Of a stretch of DNA of 64,000 nucleotides, positions 24,936 to 36,096 are shown piece after piece. Position 1 is the stretch's first letter; the number at the start of each line of letters is the position of its first letter. Source of the stretch: Ferroacidibacillus organovorans (GTDB lineage: Bacteria > Bacillota > Bacilli > Alicyclobacillales > SLC66); the NCBI RefSeq assembly GCF_001642725.1, contig NZ_LSUQ01000010.1, positions 1-64,000 on the forward strand. The letters are read 5' to 3'. The translations under genes were made by a program, and so were the position numbers. Below the pieces are notes generated by a model. It had not been told where the DNA came from, ran no database searches, and saw only the letters and a list, made by a program, of their open reading frames with translations.

Positions 24936-26093
24936 ATGAATATTCACGAGTATCAAGCAAAATCCGTTTTAAAACAGTACGGTGTTTCGGTACCCGATGG
25001 AACGGTTGCCTTTACAGTAGAAGAAGCTGTAAAAGCTGCAGAAGTTTTCGGTGGCCGGGCGGTTGTGAAAGCGCAGATTCATGCGGGTGGTCGAGGCAAA
25101 GCGGGTGGGGTAAAGCTTGCGCGATCGATGGATGAAGTGCGCGCGCACGCGCAGGAAATTCTCGGAAAAACGCTTGTGACCCATCAAACGGGTCCTGAAG
25201 GTAAAGTGGTCAAACGACTTCTCATCGAAGCGCTTACGGATATTAAAAAAGAGTATTATATTGGCGTCGTAGTCGACCGAGCGACCAGTCGGGTTGTGCT
25301 TATGGGTTCTGAAGAAGGCGGGATGGAGATCGAAGAAGTCGCCGCTCACTCACCCGAAAAGATTTTCCGACAAGTGGTTGATCCGGCTGTTGGACTTCGC
25401 CCTTTTCAGGCTCGCGCCTTGGCCTACGCGATGAATATTCCGACAGATCTCATTTCAAAAGCGGCAGAATTCATGCTTTCACTTTATCAGGCGTTTGTCG
25501 ATAAGGATTGTTCGATCGCCGAAATCAATCCGCTTGTTGTCACAGGAGACGGAAATGTGATGGCACTGGACGCAAAATTGAATTTTGACAGTAATGCTCT
25601 TTATCGACATAAAGATATTCTTCAATTGCGCGATCTTAATGAAGAGGATGACAGAGAGATCGAGGCTTCGAAGTATGATTTGAGTTACATTTCCCTCGCT
25701 GGAAATATTGGTTGCATGGTCAATGGCGCTGGACTCGCAATGGCGACAATGGATACGATTAAGTACTTTGGAGGATCTCCGGCAAACTTTCTTGACGTGG
25801 GCGGTGGCGCAACGGAAGAAAAGGTCACTGCAGCGTTTAAAATCATCCTCTCGGATCCTGGCGTCAAAGGGATTCTCGTGAACATTTTTGGTGGCATTAT
25901 GAAATGTGACGTCATCGCAAATGGCGTGATTGCCGCCGCTCGACAAATCGGTCTTGATCGTCCTTTGGTTGTTCGCTTGGAAGGAACGAATGTAGAACTA
26001 GGAAAAAAATTGCTCGCTGAGTCAGGTCTTGCAATTTCATCAGCCGATTCACTCGCTGAGGCGGCACAAAAGATCATTCAATTGGTTCAATAA
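24936..26093 (+). CDS. sucC: succinyl-CoA ligase (ADP-forming) beta subunit
   Basis: 385 residues from ATG 24936 (SD GGGAGGAA); the frame extends upstream but lacks support. ATP-grasp domain with [29 protein letters not shown], and the C-terminal ligase motif [14 protein letters not shown]-cycle step converting succinyl-CoA to succinate with nucleoside triphosphate formation, in complex with SucD. Confidence 0.97.
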   Translation: MNIHEYQAKSVLKQYGVSVPDGTVAFTVEEAVKAAEVFGGRAVVKAQIHAGGRGKAGGVKLARSMDEVRAHAQEILGKTLVTHQTGPEGKVVKRLLIEALTDIKKEYYIGVVVDRATSRVVLMGSEEGGMEIEEVAAHSPEKIFRQVVDPAVGLRPFQARALAYAMNIPTDLISKAAEFMLSLYQAFVDKDCSIAEINPLVVTGDGNVMALDAKLNFDSNALYRHKDILQLRDLNEEDDREIEASKYDLSYISLAGNIGCMVNGAGLAMATMDTIKYFGGSPANFLDVGGGATEEKVTAAFKIILSDPGVKGILVNIFGGIMKCDVIANGVIAAARQIGLDRPLVVRLEGTNVELGKKLLAESGLAISSADSLAEAAQKIIQLVQ

Positions 26094-26114
26094 GATAGAA
26101 CAGGAGGGATTTTC

Positions 26115-27020
26115 TTGAGCATTTTGGTCAATCGACAAACGCGTGTCATCACTCAAGGAATCAGTGGTAAAACTGGACTTTTTCATACACAACAAGCGAT
26201 TGCGTATGGTACAAAAATGGTTGGTGGCGTCACTCCTGGAAAGGGTGGTACGAACATAGAAGGTGTCCCTGTATTCAACACAGTTGAACAGGCAGTTCGT
26301 GAAACGGGTGCGAACGCTTCGGTGATCTACGTGCCTCCCGCGTTTGCGGCCGATGCAATCATGGAAGCGGCGGATGCGAATTTACCGCTCGTCATTTGCA
26401 TCACAGAAGGGATTCCGGTGCTCGATATGGTCCGTGTAAAGCGTTACCTTGAGGGCCGTAAAACGCGTCTCATTGGACCCAACTGTCCAGGGGTGATCAC
26501 GCCTGATGAGTGTAAGATTGGCATCATGCCTGGATACATCCACAAGCGTGGTAGAGTCGGTGTCGTAAGCCGCAGCGGAACGCTTACGTATGAAGCTGTT
26601 CATCAATTGTCGACGCTTGGCATTGGTCAATCGACAGCCGTCGGAATTGGCGGAGATCCTGTAAATGGGACGAATTTTGTCGACGTCTTGACGATGTTTA
26701 ATGAAGATCCTGAAACGGAAGCGGTCATCATGATCGGTGAGATCGGCGGTACTGCAGAAGAAGAAGCGGCAAACTATGTAAAAAATCACATGAAAAAGCC
26801 AGTGGCTGGCTTTATCGCGGGACAAAGCGCGCCTGAAGGAAAGCGCATGGGTCACGCCGGCGCGATCATCTCAGGTGGTAAAGGAACTGCCGTGGAAAAG
26901 GTTGCGGCGATGGAAGCTGCAGGAATTCACGTTGCCAAAACGCCTTCTGAGATGGGGAGTACACTTTACAAAATGCTGGAGGAACGCAATCTGCTAGAAG
27001 TTTGTAAGATTGCCCAGTGA
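26115..27020 (+). CDS. sucD: succinyl-CoA ligase alpha subunit
   Basis: 301 residues. CoA-binding domain starts [26 protein letters not shown] is present, and the phosphohistidine is in [20 protein letters not shown] start with CAGGAGGGA, 21 bases after sucC. The transcript most likely ends at the hairpin 60 bases downstream. Confidence 0.97.
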   Translation: MSILVNRQTRVITQGISGKTGLFHTQQAIAYGTKMVGGVTPGKGGTNIEGVPVFNTVEQAVRETGANASVIYVPPAFAADAIMEAADANLPLVICITEGIPVLDMVRVKRYLEGRKTRLIGPNCPGVITPDECKIGIMPGYIHKRGRVGVVSRSGTLTYEAVHQLSTLGIGQSTAVGIGGDPVNGTNFVDVLTMFNEDPETEAVIMIGEIGGTAEEEAANYVKNHMKKPVAGFIAGQSAPEGKRMGHAGAIISGGKGTAVEKVAAMEAAGIHVAKTPSEMGSTLYKMLEERNLLEVCKIAQ

Positions 27021-27080
27021 GATAAGACTTCTGTATTTATCTCTGACACATGTAAATTATTTACAAAATTTGATCGCGGT

Positions 27081-27123
27081 CCCTCTGGTGATATGTGAAA
27101 CTATCGCTAGAGGGGGTTTTTTT
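27081..27123 (+). terminator. sucD terminator overlapping the dprA ribosome binding site
   Basis: CCCTCTGGTGAT (27081-27092) pairs with ATCGCTAGAGGG (27103-27114) as a 12-bp stem with two wobble pairs and a 10-base loop, followed by GG and seven T residues. The 3' arm and following GGs (AGAGGGGG) are also the only SD for the dprA GTG at 27124. Confidence 0.75.
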
Positions 27124-28233
27124 GTGGCTGATTCGATCGATCGAATGAAGGAGATGCTCTTCTGGTTGAAGCTGCTCTCGGTGCAAGGAATTGGCATTCA
27201 GCGTGCCTTTCAGATCAGGGGTGAACTCGTATCATTCGATGAAGCGGATCGCGCAACCATCGAACAATGGCGACATTTGTGTGGCTCTGAAAAAATTGCG
27301 GAATCGCTATACCAGGCTTTTCGCGTCTCGCATGAATATCTCGAGGAAAAAATAATCACACAAAAAGTCAGTTTTGTCGTATGGTCGGATGGTGACTACC
27401 CACATTTATTGCGTGAGATTGCGGCCCCGCCTCCATTCTATTTTTACAAAGGCAAACGATTGACGGATCATCATCGCATCGCAATCGTAGGGACTCGCAA
27501 CTGTACATCGTATGGTAGACATGTGGCATATGAAACGGCACTCGCATTATCGAATGCGGGCACTGAAGTAGTGTCTGGTCTGGCGCAGGGGATTGACGGA
27601 AATGCACACCGGGGAGCAATCGCAGGTGGAACACCTACCATTGCCGTTCTCGGATCAGGTGTACACACGATTTACCCTCAAGAGCATCGCGCTTTGGCAC
27701 AACAGATTATCGATCAAGGAGGCTCACTTCTTAGTGAACACCTTCCTTGGATAGGTCCACAAAAACACCATTTTCCGAGAAGAAACCGAATGATTAGCGG
27801 ATTGTGTCGCGCCGTGATCGTCGTTGAGGCGCCAGTCAAAAGCGGTGCGCTGATTTCAGCTCGCTATGCGCTTGAAGATAATCGCGAAGTGCTTGCGGTA
27901 CCTGGAAACATCACGTCTGATCGTTCAGCGGGTACAAATTTACTCATTATGGATGGGGCGACGCCACTGCTTTGCTCTTCGTCTGCTCCGCTTCAGGTTG
28001 GTTCTCCGCTCGCGGTTCCTTTCGTGCAGGCCGAAACGGCGATCAGAAATGGAGAGACATCACTTGTAGAAAAGATTATTGCTGAACTTCAGACAGGATC
28101 AAAAAGTGTCGAAACGTTGTGTACTGCACTCTCTCTTTCGAGCGAATCGGCAGCGGTTCATCTTCTCTCACTTGAATTGGATGGGAAGATTCAGAAAAGA
28201 TTGGACGGAAGATATGAATGGCAAGCTCGTTGA
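27124..28233 (+). CDS. dprA: DNA processing protein DprA (Smf)
   Basis: 369 residues. The Rossmann-like core has IAIVGTRNCTSYG, EVVSGLAQGIDGNAH, AVLGSGVHTIYP and FPRRNRMISGL, the standard DprA signature. A C-terminal winged-helix-like region follows (about 300-369). It loads RecA on incoming single-stranded DNA during transformation. GTG 27124 is chosen for its SD (AGAGGGGG, seven bases away); the longer frame back to 27010 runs through the sucD terminator. Gene order sucCD-dprA-topA is the Bacillus order. Confidence 0.93.
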   Translation: MADSIDRMKEMLFWLKLLSVQGIGIQRAFQIRGELVSFDEADRATIEQWRHLCGSEKIAESLYQAFRVSHEYLEEKIITQKVSFVVWSDGDYPHLLREIAAPPPFYFYKGKRLTDHHRIAIVGTRNCTSYGRHVAYETALALSNAGTEVVSGLAQGIDGNAHRGAIAGGTPTIAVLGSGVHTIYPQEHRALAQQIIDQGGSLLSEHLPWIGPQKHHFPRRNRMISGLCRAVIVVEAPVKSGALISARYALEDNREVLAVPGNITSDRSAGTNLLIMDGATPLLCSSSAPLQVGSPLAVPFVQAETAIRNGETSLVEKIIAELQTGSKSVETLCTALSLSSESAAVHLLSLELDGKIQKRLDGRYEWQAR

Positions 28234-28300
28234 GGATTTGCATATCCTTTCAATCGAGTGATAAGATGTGTTGAATCTTCAGTATGCGAGGAGGAGACCG

Positions 28301-30406
28301 ATGGCCGACTATCTTGTCATCGTTGAGTCACCCGCAAAAGCCAAAACCATCGGGAAATATTTAGGAAGCAAGTACATCGTGAAAGCTTCCATGGGGCATG
28401 TGAGAGACCTTCCAAAAAGTCAACTAGGTGTCGATATTGATCACGGATTTGAACCGAAATATATTACGATTCGTGGAAAAGGCGACGTCCTGAAAGAGTT
28501 AAAAGACTCCGGTCGAAAAGTAAAATCAATCTTCCTGGCTGCTGACCCTGATCGGGAAGGAGAGGCGATTGCGTGGCATTTAGCGCAGAGTTTGGACGTT
28601 GATCCTTCCCGACCGTGTCGCGTAGTCTTTAACGAGATTACGAAGCAGGCGGTCAAAGATGCGTTTAAACACCCGCGAGCAGTAAACATGGATCTCGTTC
28701 ACGCCCAACAGGCGCGACGTATCCTTGATCGCCTTGTAGGGTATCGCATCAGTCCGCTTTTGTGGAAAAAGGTGAAACGCGGTCTTTCGGCAGGTCGTGT
28801 TCAATCCGTCGCGGTGCGCTTGGTCGTTGATCGAGAGCGCGAGATACGCGCCTTCACACCAGAAGAATACTGGACTGTGCGTGCACAATGCAACGTCTCA
28901 GGGGAGCGTTTTGTGGCTCAGTTTTACGGATATAAAGGAAAAAAACAAGAATTAAAAACACATGAAGATGTGGTATCACTCTTTACGCGTGTCAAAGGGC
29001 AACCATTTGTCGTAGACAAGGTTCGCGCCAGTGAGCGAAAAAGGAATCCATCCCCTCCTTTTACAACGAGTAGTTTACAGCAGGAAGCGGCGAGGCGACT
29101 GGGGTTTCGCGCGCAGCGCACCATGTCTGTCGCCCAACAATTATATGAGGGAATTGATTTGCCCAAAGAGGGCGCTGTAGGGTTGATCACGTACATGCGA
29201 ACGGATTCAACACGCTTGTCAGATACTGCGCTCACAGAAGCGCGCGCGCAAATCGTAGCAGTTTATGGTGATGCCTATGTGCCAGATCAACCGCGCGTCT
29301 ACTCAACGCGCCAAGGCGCACAGGATGCGCACGAGGCGATTCGTCCAACCTCCGCCATGCGTGACCCGGAATCACTCAAATCAATTCTCAGTCGCGATCA
29401 ATATCGATTGTATAAGTTGATCTATGAGCGATTCCTTGCGTGTCAAATGGCGTCCGCTGTGCTTGATACTTTACAGGTAGAAATTCTGGCAGGAGAAGCA
29501 ACGTTTCGCGCGTCAGGTTCAAAAATCAAGTTTCCTGGTTTTATGAAACTCTACATCGAAGGTTCTGATGATCAAGAAGAAGAAGAAGGTTTTCTGCCGC
29601 CTTTGCAAGAGGGACAGACCCTGGAGCCAAGGCCGACATTAAAAGAAGAACAACATTTTACCCAACCGCCACCGCGTTTTTCTGAAGCGCGTCTTGTCAA
29701 AAGCATGGAGGAGTTGGGGATTGGTCGCCCGAGTACGTATGCGCCAACGATTGAAACGATTCAAAAACGCGGGTATGTCTTGCTGCAAGAAAAACGTTTT
29801 GTGCCAACTGAACTCGGTGAACTGGTCATTGACCTCTTGAAGGAATTTTTTCCGACCATTGTCGATGCTGATTTTACAGCACAACTCGAAAAGCAGTTGG
29901 ATGATGTGGAAGATGGCGATGTCGACTACGTCAAGATGCTTGATCTCTTCAATCGAGACTTTGAGCAGTATCTTGAAATCGCAGAAAAGAGTATGGAACA
30001 CGTTACACTTGAAGACGAATTGTCAGACGAAATCTGCGAAAAATGCGGAAGACAGATGGTTTTTAAACACGGCCGATTCGGAAAGTTTTTGGCATGTCCA
30101 GGATTTCCGGAGTGCAGAAATGCCAAACCAATTCTAAAACCGCTTGATGTCGCGTGTCCACGTTGCAGCAAACCGCTCGTTCAACGCAGTGGGAAAAAAA
30201 GAAGAGTCTTTTACGGATGTTCCGGTTATCCAGAGTGTAACTATGTACTGTGGGATGAACCGGCAATGCGTCCTTGCCCGTCTTGTGGTGAACCTCTTAT
30301 AAAGAAGAAAAATAAGCGCGGTGAACAAATCGTCTGTTCGAATGCGGACTGCCAACATGTTGAACAAAGCGATGAGAGCGTTACGGTGGGCTCTGACGGA
30401 AGGTGA
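28301..30406 (+). CDS. topA: DNA topoisomerase I
   Basis: 701 residues from ATG 28301 (SD GAGGAGGAG). Toprim domain begins [31 protein letters not shown] is the metal-binding acidic motif; the active tyrosine lies in [14 protein letters not shown]. Three C-terminal zinc-finger-type domains follow (CEKCG...CPGFPEC, CPRC...CSGYPEC, CPSC...CSNADC). Relaxes negative supercoils. Six bases separate its stop from trmFO. Confidence 0.98.
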   Translation: MADYLVIVESPAKAKTIGKYLGSKYIVKASMGHVRDLPKSQLGVDIDHGFEPKYITIRGKGDVLKELKDSGRKVKSIFLAADPDREGEAIAWHLAQSLDVDPSRPCRVVFNEITKQAVKDAFKHPRAVNMDLVHAQQARRILDRLVGYRISPLLWKKVKRGLSAGRVQSVAVRLVVDREREIRAFTPEEYWTVRAQCNVSGERFVAQFYGYKGKKQELKTHEDVVSLFTRVKGQPFVVDKVRASERKRNPSPPFTTSSLQQEAARRLGFRAQRTMSVAQQLYEGIDLPKEGAVGLITYMRTDSTRLSDTALTEARAQIVAVYGDAYVPDQPRVYSTRQGAQDAHEAIRPTSAMRDPESLKSILSRDQYRLYKLIYERFLACQMASAVLDTLQVEILAGEATFRASGSKIKFPGFMKLYIEGSDDQEEEEGFLPPLQEGQTLEPRPTLKEEQHFTQPPPRFSEARLVKSMEELGIGRPSTYAPTIETIQKRGYVLLQEKRFVPTELGELVIDLLKEFFPTIVDADFTAQLEKQLDDVEDGDVDYVKMLDLFNRDFEQYLEIAEKSMEHVTLEDELSDEICEKCGRQMVFKHGRFGKFLACPGFPECRNAKPILKPLDVACPRCSKPLVQRSGKKRRVFYGCSGYPECNYVLWDEPAMRPCPSCGEPLIKKKNKRGEQIVCSNADCQHVEQSDESVTVGSDGR

Positions 30407-30411
30407 GAGAC

Positions 30412-31749
30412 GTGAGTGAATCATCCAATCATGTCACGGTTGTCGGTGCTGGGTTAGCCGGTTCCGAGGCAGCTTGGCAATTGGCAAATCGCGGTGTTGC
30501 CGTGACGCTCGTGGAGATGAGAGGCGTTGTTCAGACACCTGCACATCGTGGGGTTGATTTTGCGGAACTGGTTTGTTCAAACAGTTTGCGATCAAACGCA
30601 CTTACAAACGCAGTGGGCCTGTTAAAAGAGGAAATGAGACGCCTCAATTCGCTGATCATGCTCTGCGCGGATCGACACGCAGTTCCTGCGGGCGGCGCGC
30701 TCGCAGTGGATCGAGAAGCATTCTCGCGCGAAATCACAGATCGGCTGTCGAATCATCCGCAGATCTGCGTGCGCAGAGAAGTTGTAGAAGCGATTCCTGA
30801 AGGTGTGACCATTCTTGCGACAGGTCCGCTTACGAGTGAACGACTGAGCGAATCAATCGCTTCTTTTACCGGTCAGTCTTCTCTGTATTTTTACGATGCG
30901 GCCGCGCCGATTGTAGAGCATGCATCCATTGATATGACGAAAGCGTTTATCGCTTCACGTTATGGAAAAGGTGAAGCTGCGTACATCAACTGCCCGATGG
31001 ATGAAGAGGAGTTTAACCGGTTTTATGACGCACTTGTTGCTGCGCAGACGGCAGAATTGCACTCGTTTGAAAAGGAAATTTATTTTGAAGGGTGCATGCC
31101 GGTCGAAGTAATGGCAAAAAGAGGACGACAGACGCTGCTTTTTGGACCGTTAAAACCGGTTGGTCTCGCTCATCCGGAGACGGGGAAAGAGGCGTTTGCC
31201 GTGGTGCAATTGCGCCAGGATAATGCAGCGGCTACTCTTTACAACATGGTCGGTTTTCAGACGCATCTTAAGTGGGGAGAACAAAAGCGAGTATTTCAAT
31301 TGATTCCAGGGCTTGAGAATGCCGAATTTGTAAGATTCGGTGTAATGCATCGCAATACCTTTTTGCGCTCACCGCTCGTGATTAAAGAGACGTATCAAGC
31401 AAAAGACCGTTCTTCGCTCTTTTTTGCGGGCCAAATTACTGGTGTGGAAGGGTATGTTGAATCGGCTGCATCTGGGCTGGTCGCTGGTATCAATGCGGCT
31501 CGTTACATATCGTCGCAAGAGCTGCTTGTCTTTCCTCGTGAAACTGCGATCGGTAGTCTCGCTTATTACATTACACACGCCGATCCCGAACATTTTCAAC
31601 CGATGAACGCCACGTTCGGATTATTGCCGCCTCTTGAGCAACGAGTGAGGTCAAAAATCGAAAAGAATGAGAAACTTTCGTTACGGTCTCTTGATATTGT
31701 TCAGAATCTTATAGATAAAGATGTCAATTCGCTTGCAAGTCGATTCTGA
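30412..31749 (+). CDS. trmFO: tRNA (uracil-5-)-methyltransferase, folate/FAD-dependent
   Basis: 445 residues. FAD-binding N-terminus [18 protein letters not shown], conserved [10 protein letters not shown] with its cysteine, the [11 protein letters not shown] cysteine, and the C-terminal [16 protein letters not shown]. Makes m5U54 in tRNA T-loops using methylenetetrahydrofolate. GTG 30412 is preferred over 30403 because GGTGAGAG lies at proper spacing. Confidence 0.96.
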   Translation: MSESSNHVTVVGAGLAGSEAAWQLANRGVAVTLVEMRGVVQTPAHRGVDFAELVCSNSLRSNALTNAVGLLKEEMRRLNSLIMLCADRHAVPAGGALAVDREAFSREITDRLSNHPQICVRREVVEAIPEGVTILATGPLTSERLSESIASFTGQSSLYFYDAAAPIVEHASIDMTKAFIASRYGKGEAAYINCPMDEEEFNRFYDALVAAQTAELHSFEKEIYFEGCMPVEVMAKRGRQTLLFGPLKPVGLAHPETGKEAFAVVQLRQDNAAATLYNMVGFQTHLKWGEQKRVFQLIPGLENAEFVRFGVMHRNTFLRSPLVIKETYQAKDRSSLFFAGQITGVEGYVESAASGLVAGINAARYISSQELLVFPRETAIGSLAYYITHADPEHFQPMNATFGLLPPLEQRVRSKIEKNEKLSLRSLDIVQNLIDKDVNSLASRF

Positions 31750-31803
31750 ACTGTGTTACCATACATCAGCCGGGTCGAATGGTGTCGAAAGCGGGGAGCG
31801 TTC

Positions 31804-32757
31804 GTGGAACATTCGCTTGACGTAGAGCTGTGGGAGCATGAACTTCTTCACTTTGAGCGTTGGATGGTTGCGCAACGCAATTATTCACCACATACGGTTC
31901 GTGCCTATCGTGCCGATATTCACGCTTTTCTCGAATCCTATCGCGGCGCTCCAGGCTCGATTTCGCCGCAAGTGATTCGTTCCTATCTCGCAACGCTTAT
32001 GGCTAGAGGCGTTGGGAAAAGAACGATCGCTCGCAAGGTCAGCGCGTTGCGCTCATTTCATCGTGCACTCTGCATTCAAGGCTCGGAGGATATGAACGCA
32101 GCGAACCACGTTAACCTGCCAAAGATGGATCGCAAGCTGCCCTCCTTCTTGACGATTGATGAGATGCACGAACTGCTTAAATTGCCGGGTACTTCAACTC
32201 CGCTAGGCATGCGCGATCAAGCAATTTTGGAGTTTCTATACGCGACGGGTACCCGCGTTTCTGAATGTGTTGCACTCAATGTTAACGATCTGGATTTACG
32301 GACGTTTTCAATTCGCATCATGGGAAAAGGGCGAAAAGAACGCGTGGTTTTATTTGGTCGAAGAGCAGCAAATGCCGTTTCAGACTATCTGGAACAGGGC
32401 CGCGCTACACTTGCCGATGTAAACGAAAAAGCGCTCTTTGTGAATCGCAACGGCGGGCGACTGACTGATCGATCTGTTCGTCGAATGCTTGATCGGTATA
32501 TCGATCAACTCGCGATCACCAAGCGAATTTCGCCGCATTCCATTCGACACACATTCGCGACCCATATGCTTGAGGGCGGGGCAGATTTGCGCGTTGTTCA
32601 GGAACTTCTTGGTCACGCGAGTCTCTCTTCTACGCAGATCTACACACACACACTGCGCGAGAACATCTCGTGCGTGTGTACGAGGCGGCTCATCCGCGCG
32701 CGCATTCCAATTCCATGGCAGAGTAAATGCGAGCAAGGAACCGTAAACGGTGATTGA
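31804..32757 (+). CDS. xerC: tyrosine recombinase XerC (CodV) with frame-shifted C-terminus
   Basis: 317 residues from GTG 31804 (SD CGGGGAG). N-terminal SAM-like domain (NYSPHTVRAYRADIHAFL), catalytic ATGTRVSE arginine, GKGRKER lysine, HSIRHTFATHML and GHASLSSTQIY with the nucleophile tyrosine. After THTLRE the frame is wrong: the expected C-tail is found in another frame as HLVRVYEAAHPRA, ending at TAA 32724-32726. The break lies near 32659-32664 (GAGAAC: two extra bases or one missing). Function in dif-site dimer resolution would depend on the tail that normally contacts the partner. Catalytic residues are intact, so partial function is possible. Sequence error is an alternative. Confidence 0.9.
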   Translation: MEHSLDVELWEHELLHFERWMVAQRNYSPHTVRAYRADIHAFLESYRGAPGSISPQVIRSYLATLMARGVGKRTIARKVSALRSFHRALCIQGSEDMNAANHVNLPKMDRKLPSFLTIDEMHELLKLPGTSTPLGMRDQAILEFLYATGTRVSECVALNVNDLDLRTFSIRIMGKGRKERVVLFGRRAANAVSDYLEQGRATLADVNEKALFVNRNGGRLTDRSVRRMLDRYIDQLAITKRISPHSIRHTFATHMLEGGADLRVVQELLGHASLSSTQIYTHTLRENISCVCTRRLIRARIPIPWQSKCEQGTVNGD

Positions 32758-32775
32758 GAGTAGGGGGACAAGGCA

Positions 32776-33336
32776 GTGAGCTTTCATGCAACGACGATCC
32801 TGGCGATTCGCACTCCACTCGGTGGCGCGATGGCGGGTGATGGTCAGGTTACCTTCGGTAACGCAATGATTATGAAATCAACGGCGAGAAAAGTGCGGAG
32901 ACTTTATCGGGGTGAGGTCATTGTCGGGTTTGCAGGAAGTGTCGCGGACGCGATGACGCTCTCAGAAAAGTTTGAGCAGAAGCTTGAAGAACATAAGGGA
33001 AATGTGCCGCGCGCAGCAGTTGAATTGGCAAAGATGTGGCGAACGGATCGCATGTTAAGTAAGCTTGAAGCGATGCTTATTGCACTCTCAAAAGACCATC
33101 TCTTGATGATTTCTGGGACGGGTGAAGTGATTGAGCCGGATGACGGCATTTGTGCGATTGGCTCCGGAGGTTCGTACGCACTCGCTGCAGCGCGAGCGCT
33201 TGTGCGCCACACGGAGTTAAGCCCTGAGTCGACTGTTCGTGAAGCGCTGAAAATTGCCAGTGAGCTATGCGTCTACACGAATGAAAACATCATTGTCGAG
33301 CAGATCAATCCCGGACGAGAGGATGGTTCGTTGTGA
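32776..33336 (+). CDS. hslV: HslV/ClpQ (CodW) protease subunit
   Basis: 186 residues. The N-terminus [12 protein letters not shown] matches Bacillus CodW, in which N-terminal serine serves as nucleophile instead of threonine. [24 protein letters not shown] and [12 protein letters not shown] are family segments. Forms the proteolytic chamber capped by HslU. GTG start, SD TAGGGGG; overlaps hslU by four bases. Confidence 0.96.
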   Translation: MSFHATTILAIRTPLGGAMAGDGQVTFGNAMIMKSTARKVRRLYRGEVIVGFAGSVADAMTLSEKFEQKLEEHKGNVPRAAVELAKMWRTDRMLSKLEAMLIALSKDHLLMISGTGEVIEPDDGICAIGSGGSYALAAARALVRHTELSPESTVREALKIASELCVYTNENIIVEQINPGREDGSL

Positions 33337-34709
33337 GTGCGTCATTCTCGCCTAAAGAAATTGTCGACGAACTAGACATTCATGTCGTCGGCCAAAAGGC
33401 AGCCAAACGGGCTGTCGCGATAGCGCTTCGCAATCGTTTCCGGCGTGCAAAGCTCGATCCGGAATTGCGCGATGAGGTATCTCCAAAAAATATCTTGATG
33501 ATTGGACCTACAGGAGTTGGAAAAACGGAAATCGCGCGACGAATCGCTAAACTAACCGGCGCCCCGTTTGTCAAGGTAGAAGCCACGAAGTTTACAGAGG
33601 TTGGCTATGTGGGACGCGATGTGGATTCCATGGTTCGGGATCTGGTAGAAACAGGAATCCGCACGTTAAAAGCGGAGCGAATATCGGCTGTTGAGGATCG
33701 GGCAAAGGATGCGGTAAACGAACGAATCCTTGATGCGATGATGCCGGATTCAAACCGTGAGCGAACGTTTCGCAATCCGCTTGAGGCGCTGTTTCAAGCG
33801 AGTGAGCCTACTAAACCTGCGTCGGAGTCTGTCCGTCTGGAGCGCGATCGGCTTCGTCGGGAATTGCTGACGGGTGCGCTTGATGACCGTGTCATTGAGA
33901 TCAATGTCGAGGATACCTCATCTCCGAATCTTGACTTCATGCCTGGCATGGGTGCGGAAAACCTCGGCAACCTCCAGGAAATGCTCGGTAATTTCTTTCC
34001 GAAGCGCAAGCGGCAACGACGTGTGACCGTTCATGAGGCAAAGAAGCTTCTGGTTGCAGAAGAAGCGCAAAAGTTGATCGACATGGATGAATTGACGCGC
34101 GACGCGGTTCGCCGGGCTGAAGAAGCCGGGATTATCTTCATTGATGAGATTGACAAGATCGCGAGTCGCGAAGGACGTGGCGGTGCCGACGTATCGCGTG
34201 AAGGTGTGCAGCGCGACATTCTACCGATTGTTGAAGGTTCGACCGTGATGACAAAACATGGGCCAGTAAAAACGGATCATATCTTGTTCATCGCGGCAGG
34301 CGCATTCCATATGTCCAAGCCGTCAGACTTGATTCCAGAACTTCAGGGACGTTTTCCTATTCGCGTTGAACTGACAAGTCTAAGTGCGAACGATATGGAG
34401 AAAATACTGACAGAGCCGAAGAGTGCGCTTATTACACAATACAAGGCGCTCCTTGCGACAGAAGGGGTTACGCTTGAATTCGCTGAGGGGTCTGTTCGGC
34501 GCATTGCTGAAATCGCAACCGATGTGAATGCAAACACAGAAGACATCGGCGCCCGTCGTTTGCATACGCTGCTCGAAAAGCTGTTGGAAGATGTCATGTT
34601 TGAAGCGCCCAACATTAGTCCGACGAGCATTGTGGTCACACCGGACTATGTGGACGAAAAATTGGCCGGAATCGCGGGAGACAGAGATTTAAGTCACTTT
34701 ATTTTATAG
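33333..34709 (+). CDS. hslU: HslU/ClpY ATPase subunit
   Basis: 458 residues. Walker [31 protein letters not shown], Walker B IIFIDEID, and the C-terminal sensor region ending in SHFIL, the tail that activates HslV. The I-domain (about 110-240) is present. Unfolds substrates for HslV. Confidence 0.97.
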   Translation: MSASFSPKEIVDELDIHVVGQKAAKRAVAIALRNRFRRAKLDPELRDEVSPKNILMIGPTGVGKTEIARRIAKLTGAPFVKVEATKFTEVGYVGRDVDSMVRDLVETGIRTLKAERISAVEDRAKDAVNERILDAMMPDSNRERTFRNPLEALFQASEPTKPASESVRLERDRLRRELLTGALDDRVIEINVEDTSSPNLDFMPGMGAENLGNLQEMLGNFFPKRKRQRRVTVHEAKKLLVAEEAQKLIDMDELTRDAVRRAEEAGIIFIDEIDKIASREGRGGADVSREGVQRDILPIVEGSTVMTKHGPVKTDHILFIAAGAFHMSKPSDLIPELQGRFPIRVELTSLSANDMEKILTEPKSALITQYKALLATEGVTLEFAEGSVRRIAEIATDVNANTEDIGARRLHTLLEKLLEDVMFEAPNISPTSIVVTPDYVDEKLAGIAGDRDLSHFIL

Positions 34710-34721
34710 GAGGATGTTGAC

Positions 34722-35489
34722 ATGGATTTGTTAAAAAAGGCACGGAGTATCAATCGATTATTGCAGCGAGCAGGGCAGTTTGTGGACTTTCTGGAAATGG
34801 CGGAACTTCTACGTGACGTGATTCAAGCGAATGTGTACGTCGTTTCGAGAACGGGTAAAATTTTGGGCTTAGCCGAGATTCGCGCGGAAGGGACGTACGA
34901 AACGGATTTGCAGCGGCTGTTTCCTTCTGAGTACAACGCAGGTCTTCTTCGTCAGGATACGACACTTGCCAATACGCATAACATGAACCCATTGGCCGAG
35001 TTGAACGAACAACACCACGAGTCGCAGGATTCGGAAGTCACAACGATTGTTCCTGTCATTGGTGGTGGAGATCGTCTTGGAACATTGATACTCGCGCGTC
35101 AGTCACCTGACTTCACAGATGAAGATTTGTTGTTGGCGGAGTTTGGTGCAACGGTTGTAGGAATGGAAATTTTGCGTTCGCGCGCGCACGAAATGGAAGA
35201 AGAATCGCGTTCCCGCGCGATCGTTCAGATGGCAGTCGACTCTCTTTCTTACAGTGAACTGGAAGCTGTGGACCACATCTTTGAAGAATTGGACGGCCGT
35301 GAAGGACTCTTGGTTGCGAGTAAAATCGCGGATCGCGTCGGCATTACCCGCTCGGTGATTGTCAATGCGTTGCGCAAACTTGAGAGTGCGGGTGTTATTG
35401 AGTCGCGTTCGCTCGGAATGAAAGGGACATACATCAAGATTTTGAATGACAAACTGCTTGCGCAATTGCACAAAGTGCGCAACCGCTAA
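34722..35489 (+). CDS. codY: global transcriptional regulator CodY
   Basis: 255 residues. N-terminal GAF domain for branched-chain amino acids ([15 protein letters not shown]...), and a C-terminal winged helix ([26 protein letters not shown]). Represses nutrient-acquisition genes when GTP and isoleucine are high. SD TAGGAGG. Last gene of the dprA-codY block, followed by a strong terminator. Confidence 0.97.
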   Translation: MDLLKKARSINRLLQRAGQFVDFLEMAELLRDVIQANVYVVSRTGKILGLAEIRAEGTYETDLQRLFPSEYNAGLLRQDTTLANTHNMNPLAELNEQHHESQDSEVTTIVPVIGGGDRLGTLILARQSPDFTDEDLLLAEFGATVVGMEILRSRAHEMEEESRSRAIVQMAVDSLSYSELEAVDHIFEELDGREGLLVASKIADRVGITRSVIVNALRKLESAGVIESRSLGMKGTYIKILNDKLLAQLHKVRNR

Positions 35490-35545
35490 GCGCAGTTCAA
35501 ATTCGAGTTTGTGAAATTCGATTGAAACGGATCGCGGATTTGGGT

Positions 35546-35586
35546 GGGTTGCCACAGGATCGCTGTGGCAACCCTTTGTCGTTTTT
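35546..35586 (+). terminator. terminator after codY
   Basis: GGGTTGCCACA (35546-35556) pairs perfectly with TGTGGCAACCC (35564-35574), seven-base loop, followed by TTTGTCGTTTTT. It separates the codY block from the flagellar operon. Between 35587 and 35683 I see no convincing sigma-A or sigma-D promoter for flgB. Confidence 0.85.
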
Positions 35587-35683
35587 CGAAGAAATCCCCA
35601 AATTCGCTGTCATAGATGCAGGGAAAACGTCGATTCTTGTTGAATTCTAATTGATGATCGTTCAAGAAGGGGCGTGATAATGT

Positions 35684-36091
35684 TTGTCTGGTTCCTTCAC
35701 CATCGCGGCACTCCAGTCTGCGCTTGACGCAGCTCAGTTAAGACAACAAGTTTATGCGAATAACATTGCAAATGCTAATACGCCGGGGTACCACCGCGAA
35801 ACTGTTCAATTTAACTCGCTCTTGCAACAGGCGATCGCACAGTCAAATGGTTCCGGTACACTTGCGATGCTGCAAAATAGTTCGAGTGACCTGTCAACGG
35901 TGCAGACGTTGCAAAATGTCGCGCCGGTCGTAACGGTTGATCAAAATACAGCCGTTTCGTCCAATGGGAATAATGTCAATTTGGACGCGGAAATGAGCGG
36001 TCTTGCCATGAACCAATTGGACGCGGCGGCGATGGTCACTGAGTTGAATAACCAGTTTACCTTGCTTAGAACTGCAATTCTCGGGAGTTGA
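35684..36091 (+). CDS. flgB: flagellar basal-body rod protein FlgB
   Basis: 135 residues, standard length. The rod/hook N-terminal motif YANNIANANTPGYHRE and the C-terminal heptad region (AMVTELNNQFTLLRTAI) are present. Proximal rod subunit. TTG start at 35684 with AAGGGG eleven bases upstream; the ATG at 35680 is out of frame. First gene of the operon and overlaps the flgC frame. Confidence 0.93.
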   Translation: MSGSFTIAALQSALDAAQLRQQVYANNIANANTPGYHRETVQFNSLLQQAIAQSNGSGTLAMLQNSSSDLSTVQTLQNVAPVVTVDQNTAVSSNGNNVNLDAEMSGLAMNQLDAAAMVTELNNQFTLLRTAILGS

Positions 36092-36096
36092 TCGAG

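Noticed and set aside
35490-35530. Possible CodY box after codY (AATTC and GAAATT half-sites)
   Set aside because: Spacing and symmetry do not match the 15-bp CodY consensus.
35587-35683. Sigma-D promoter before flgB
   Set aside because: The best match to TAAA-N15-GCCGATAA has too many mismatches to report.
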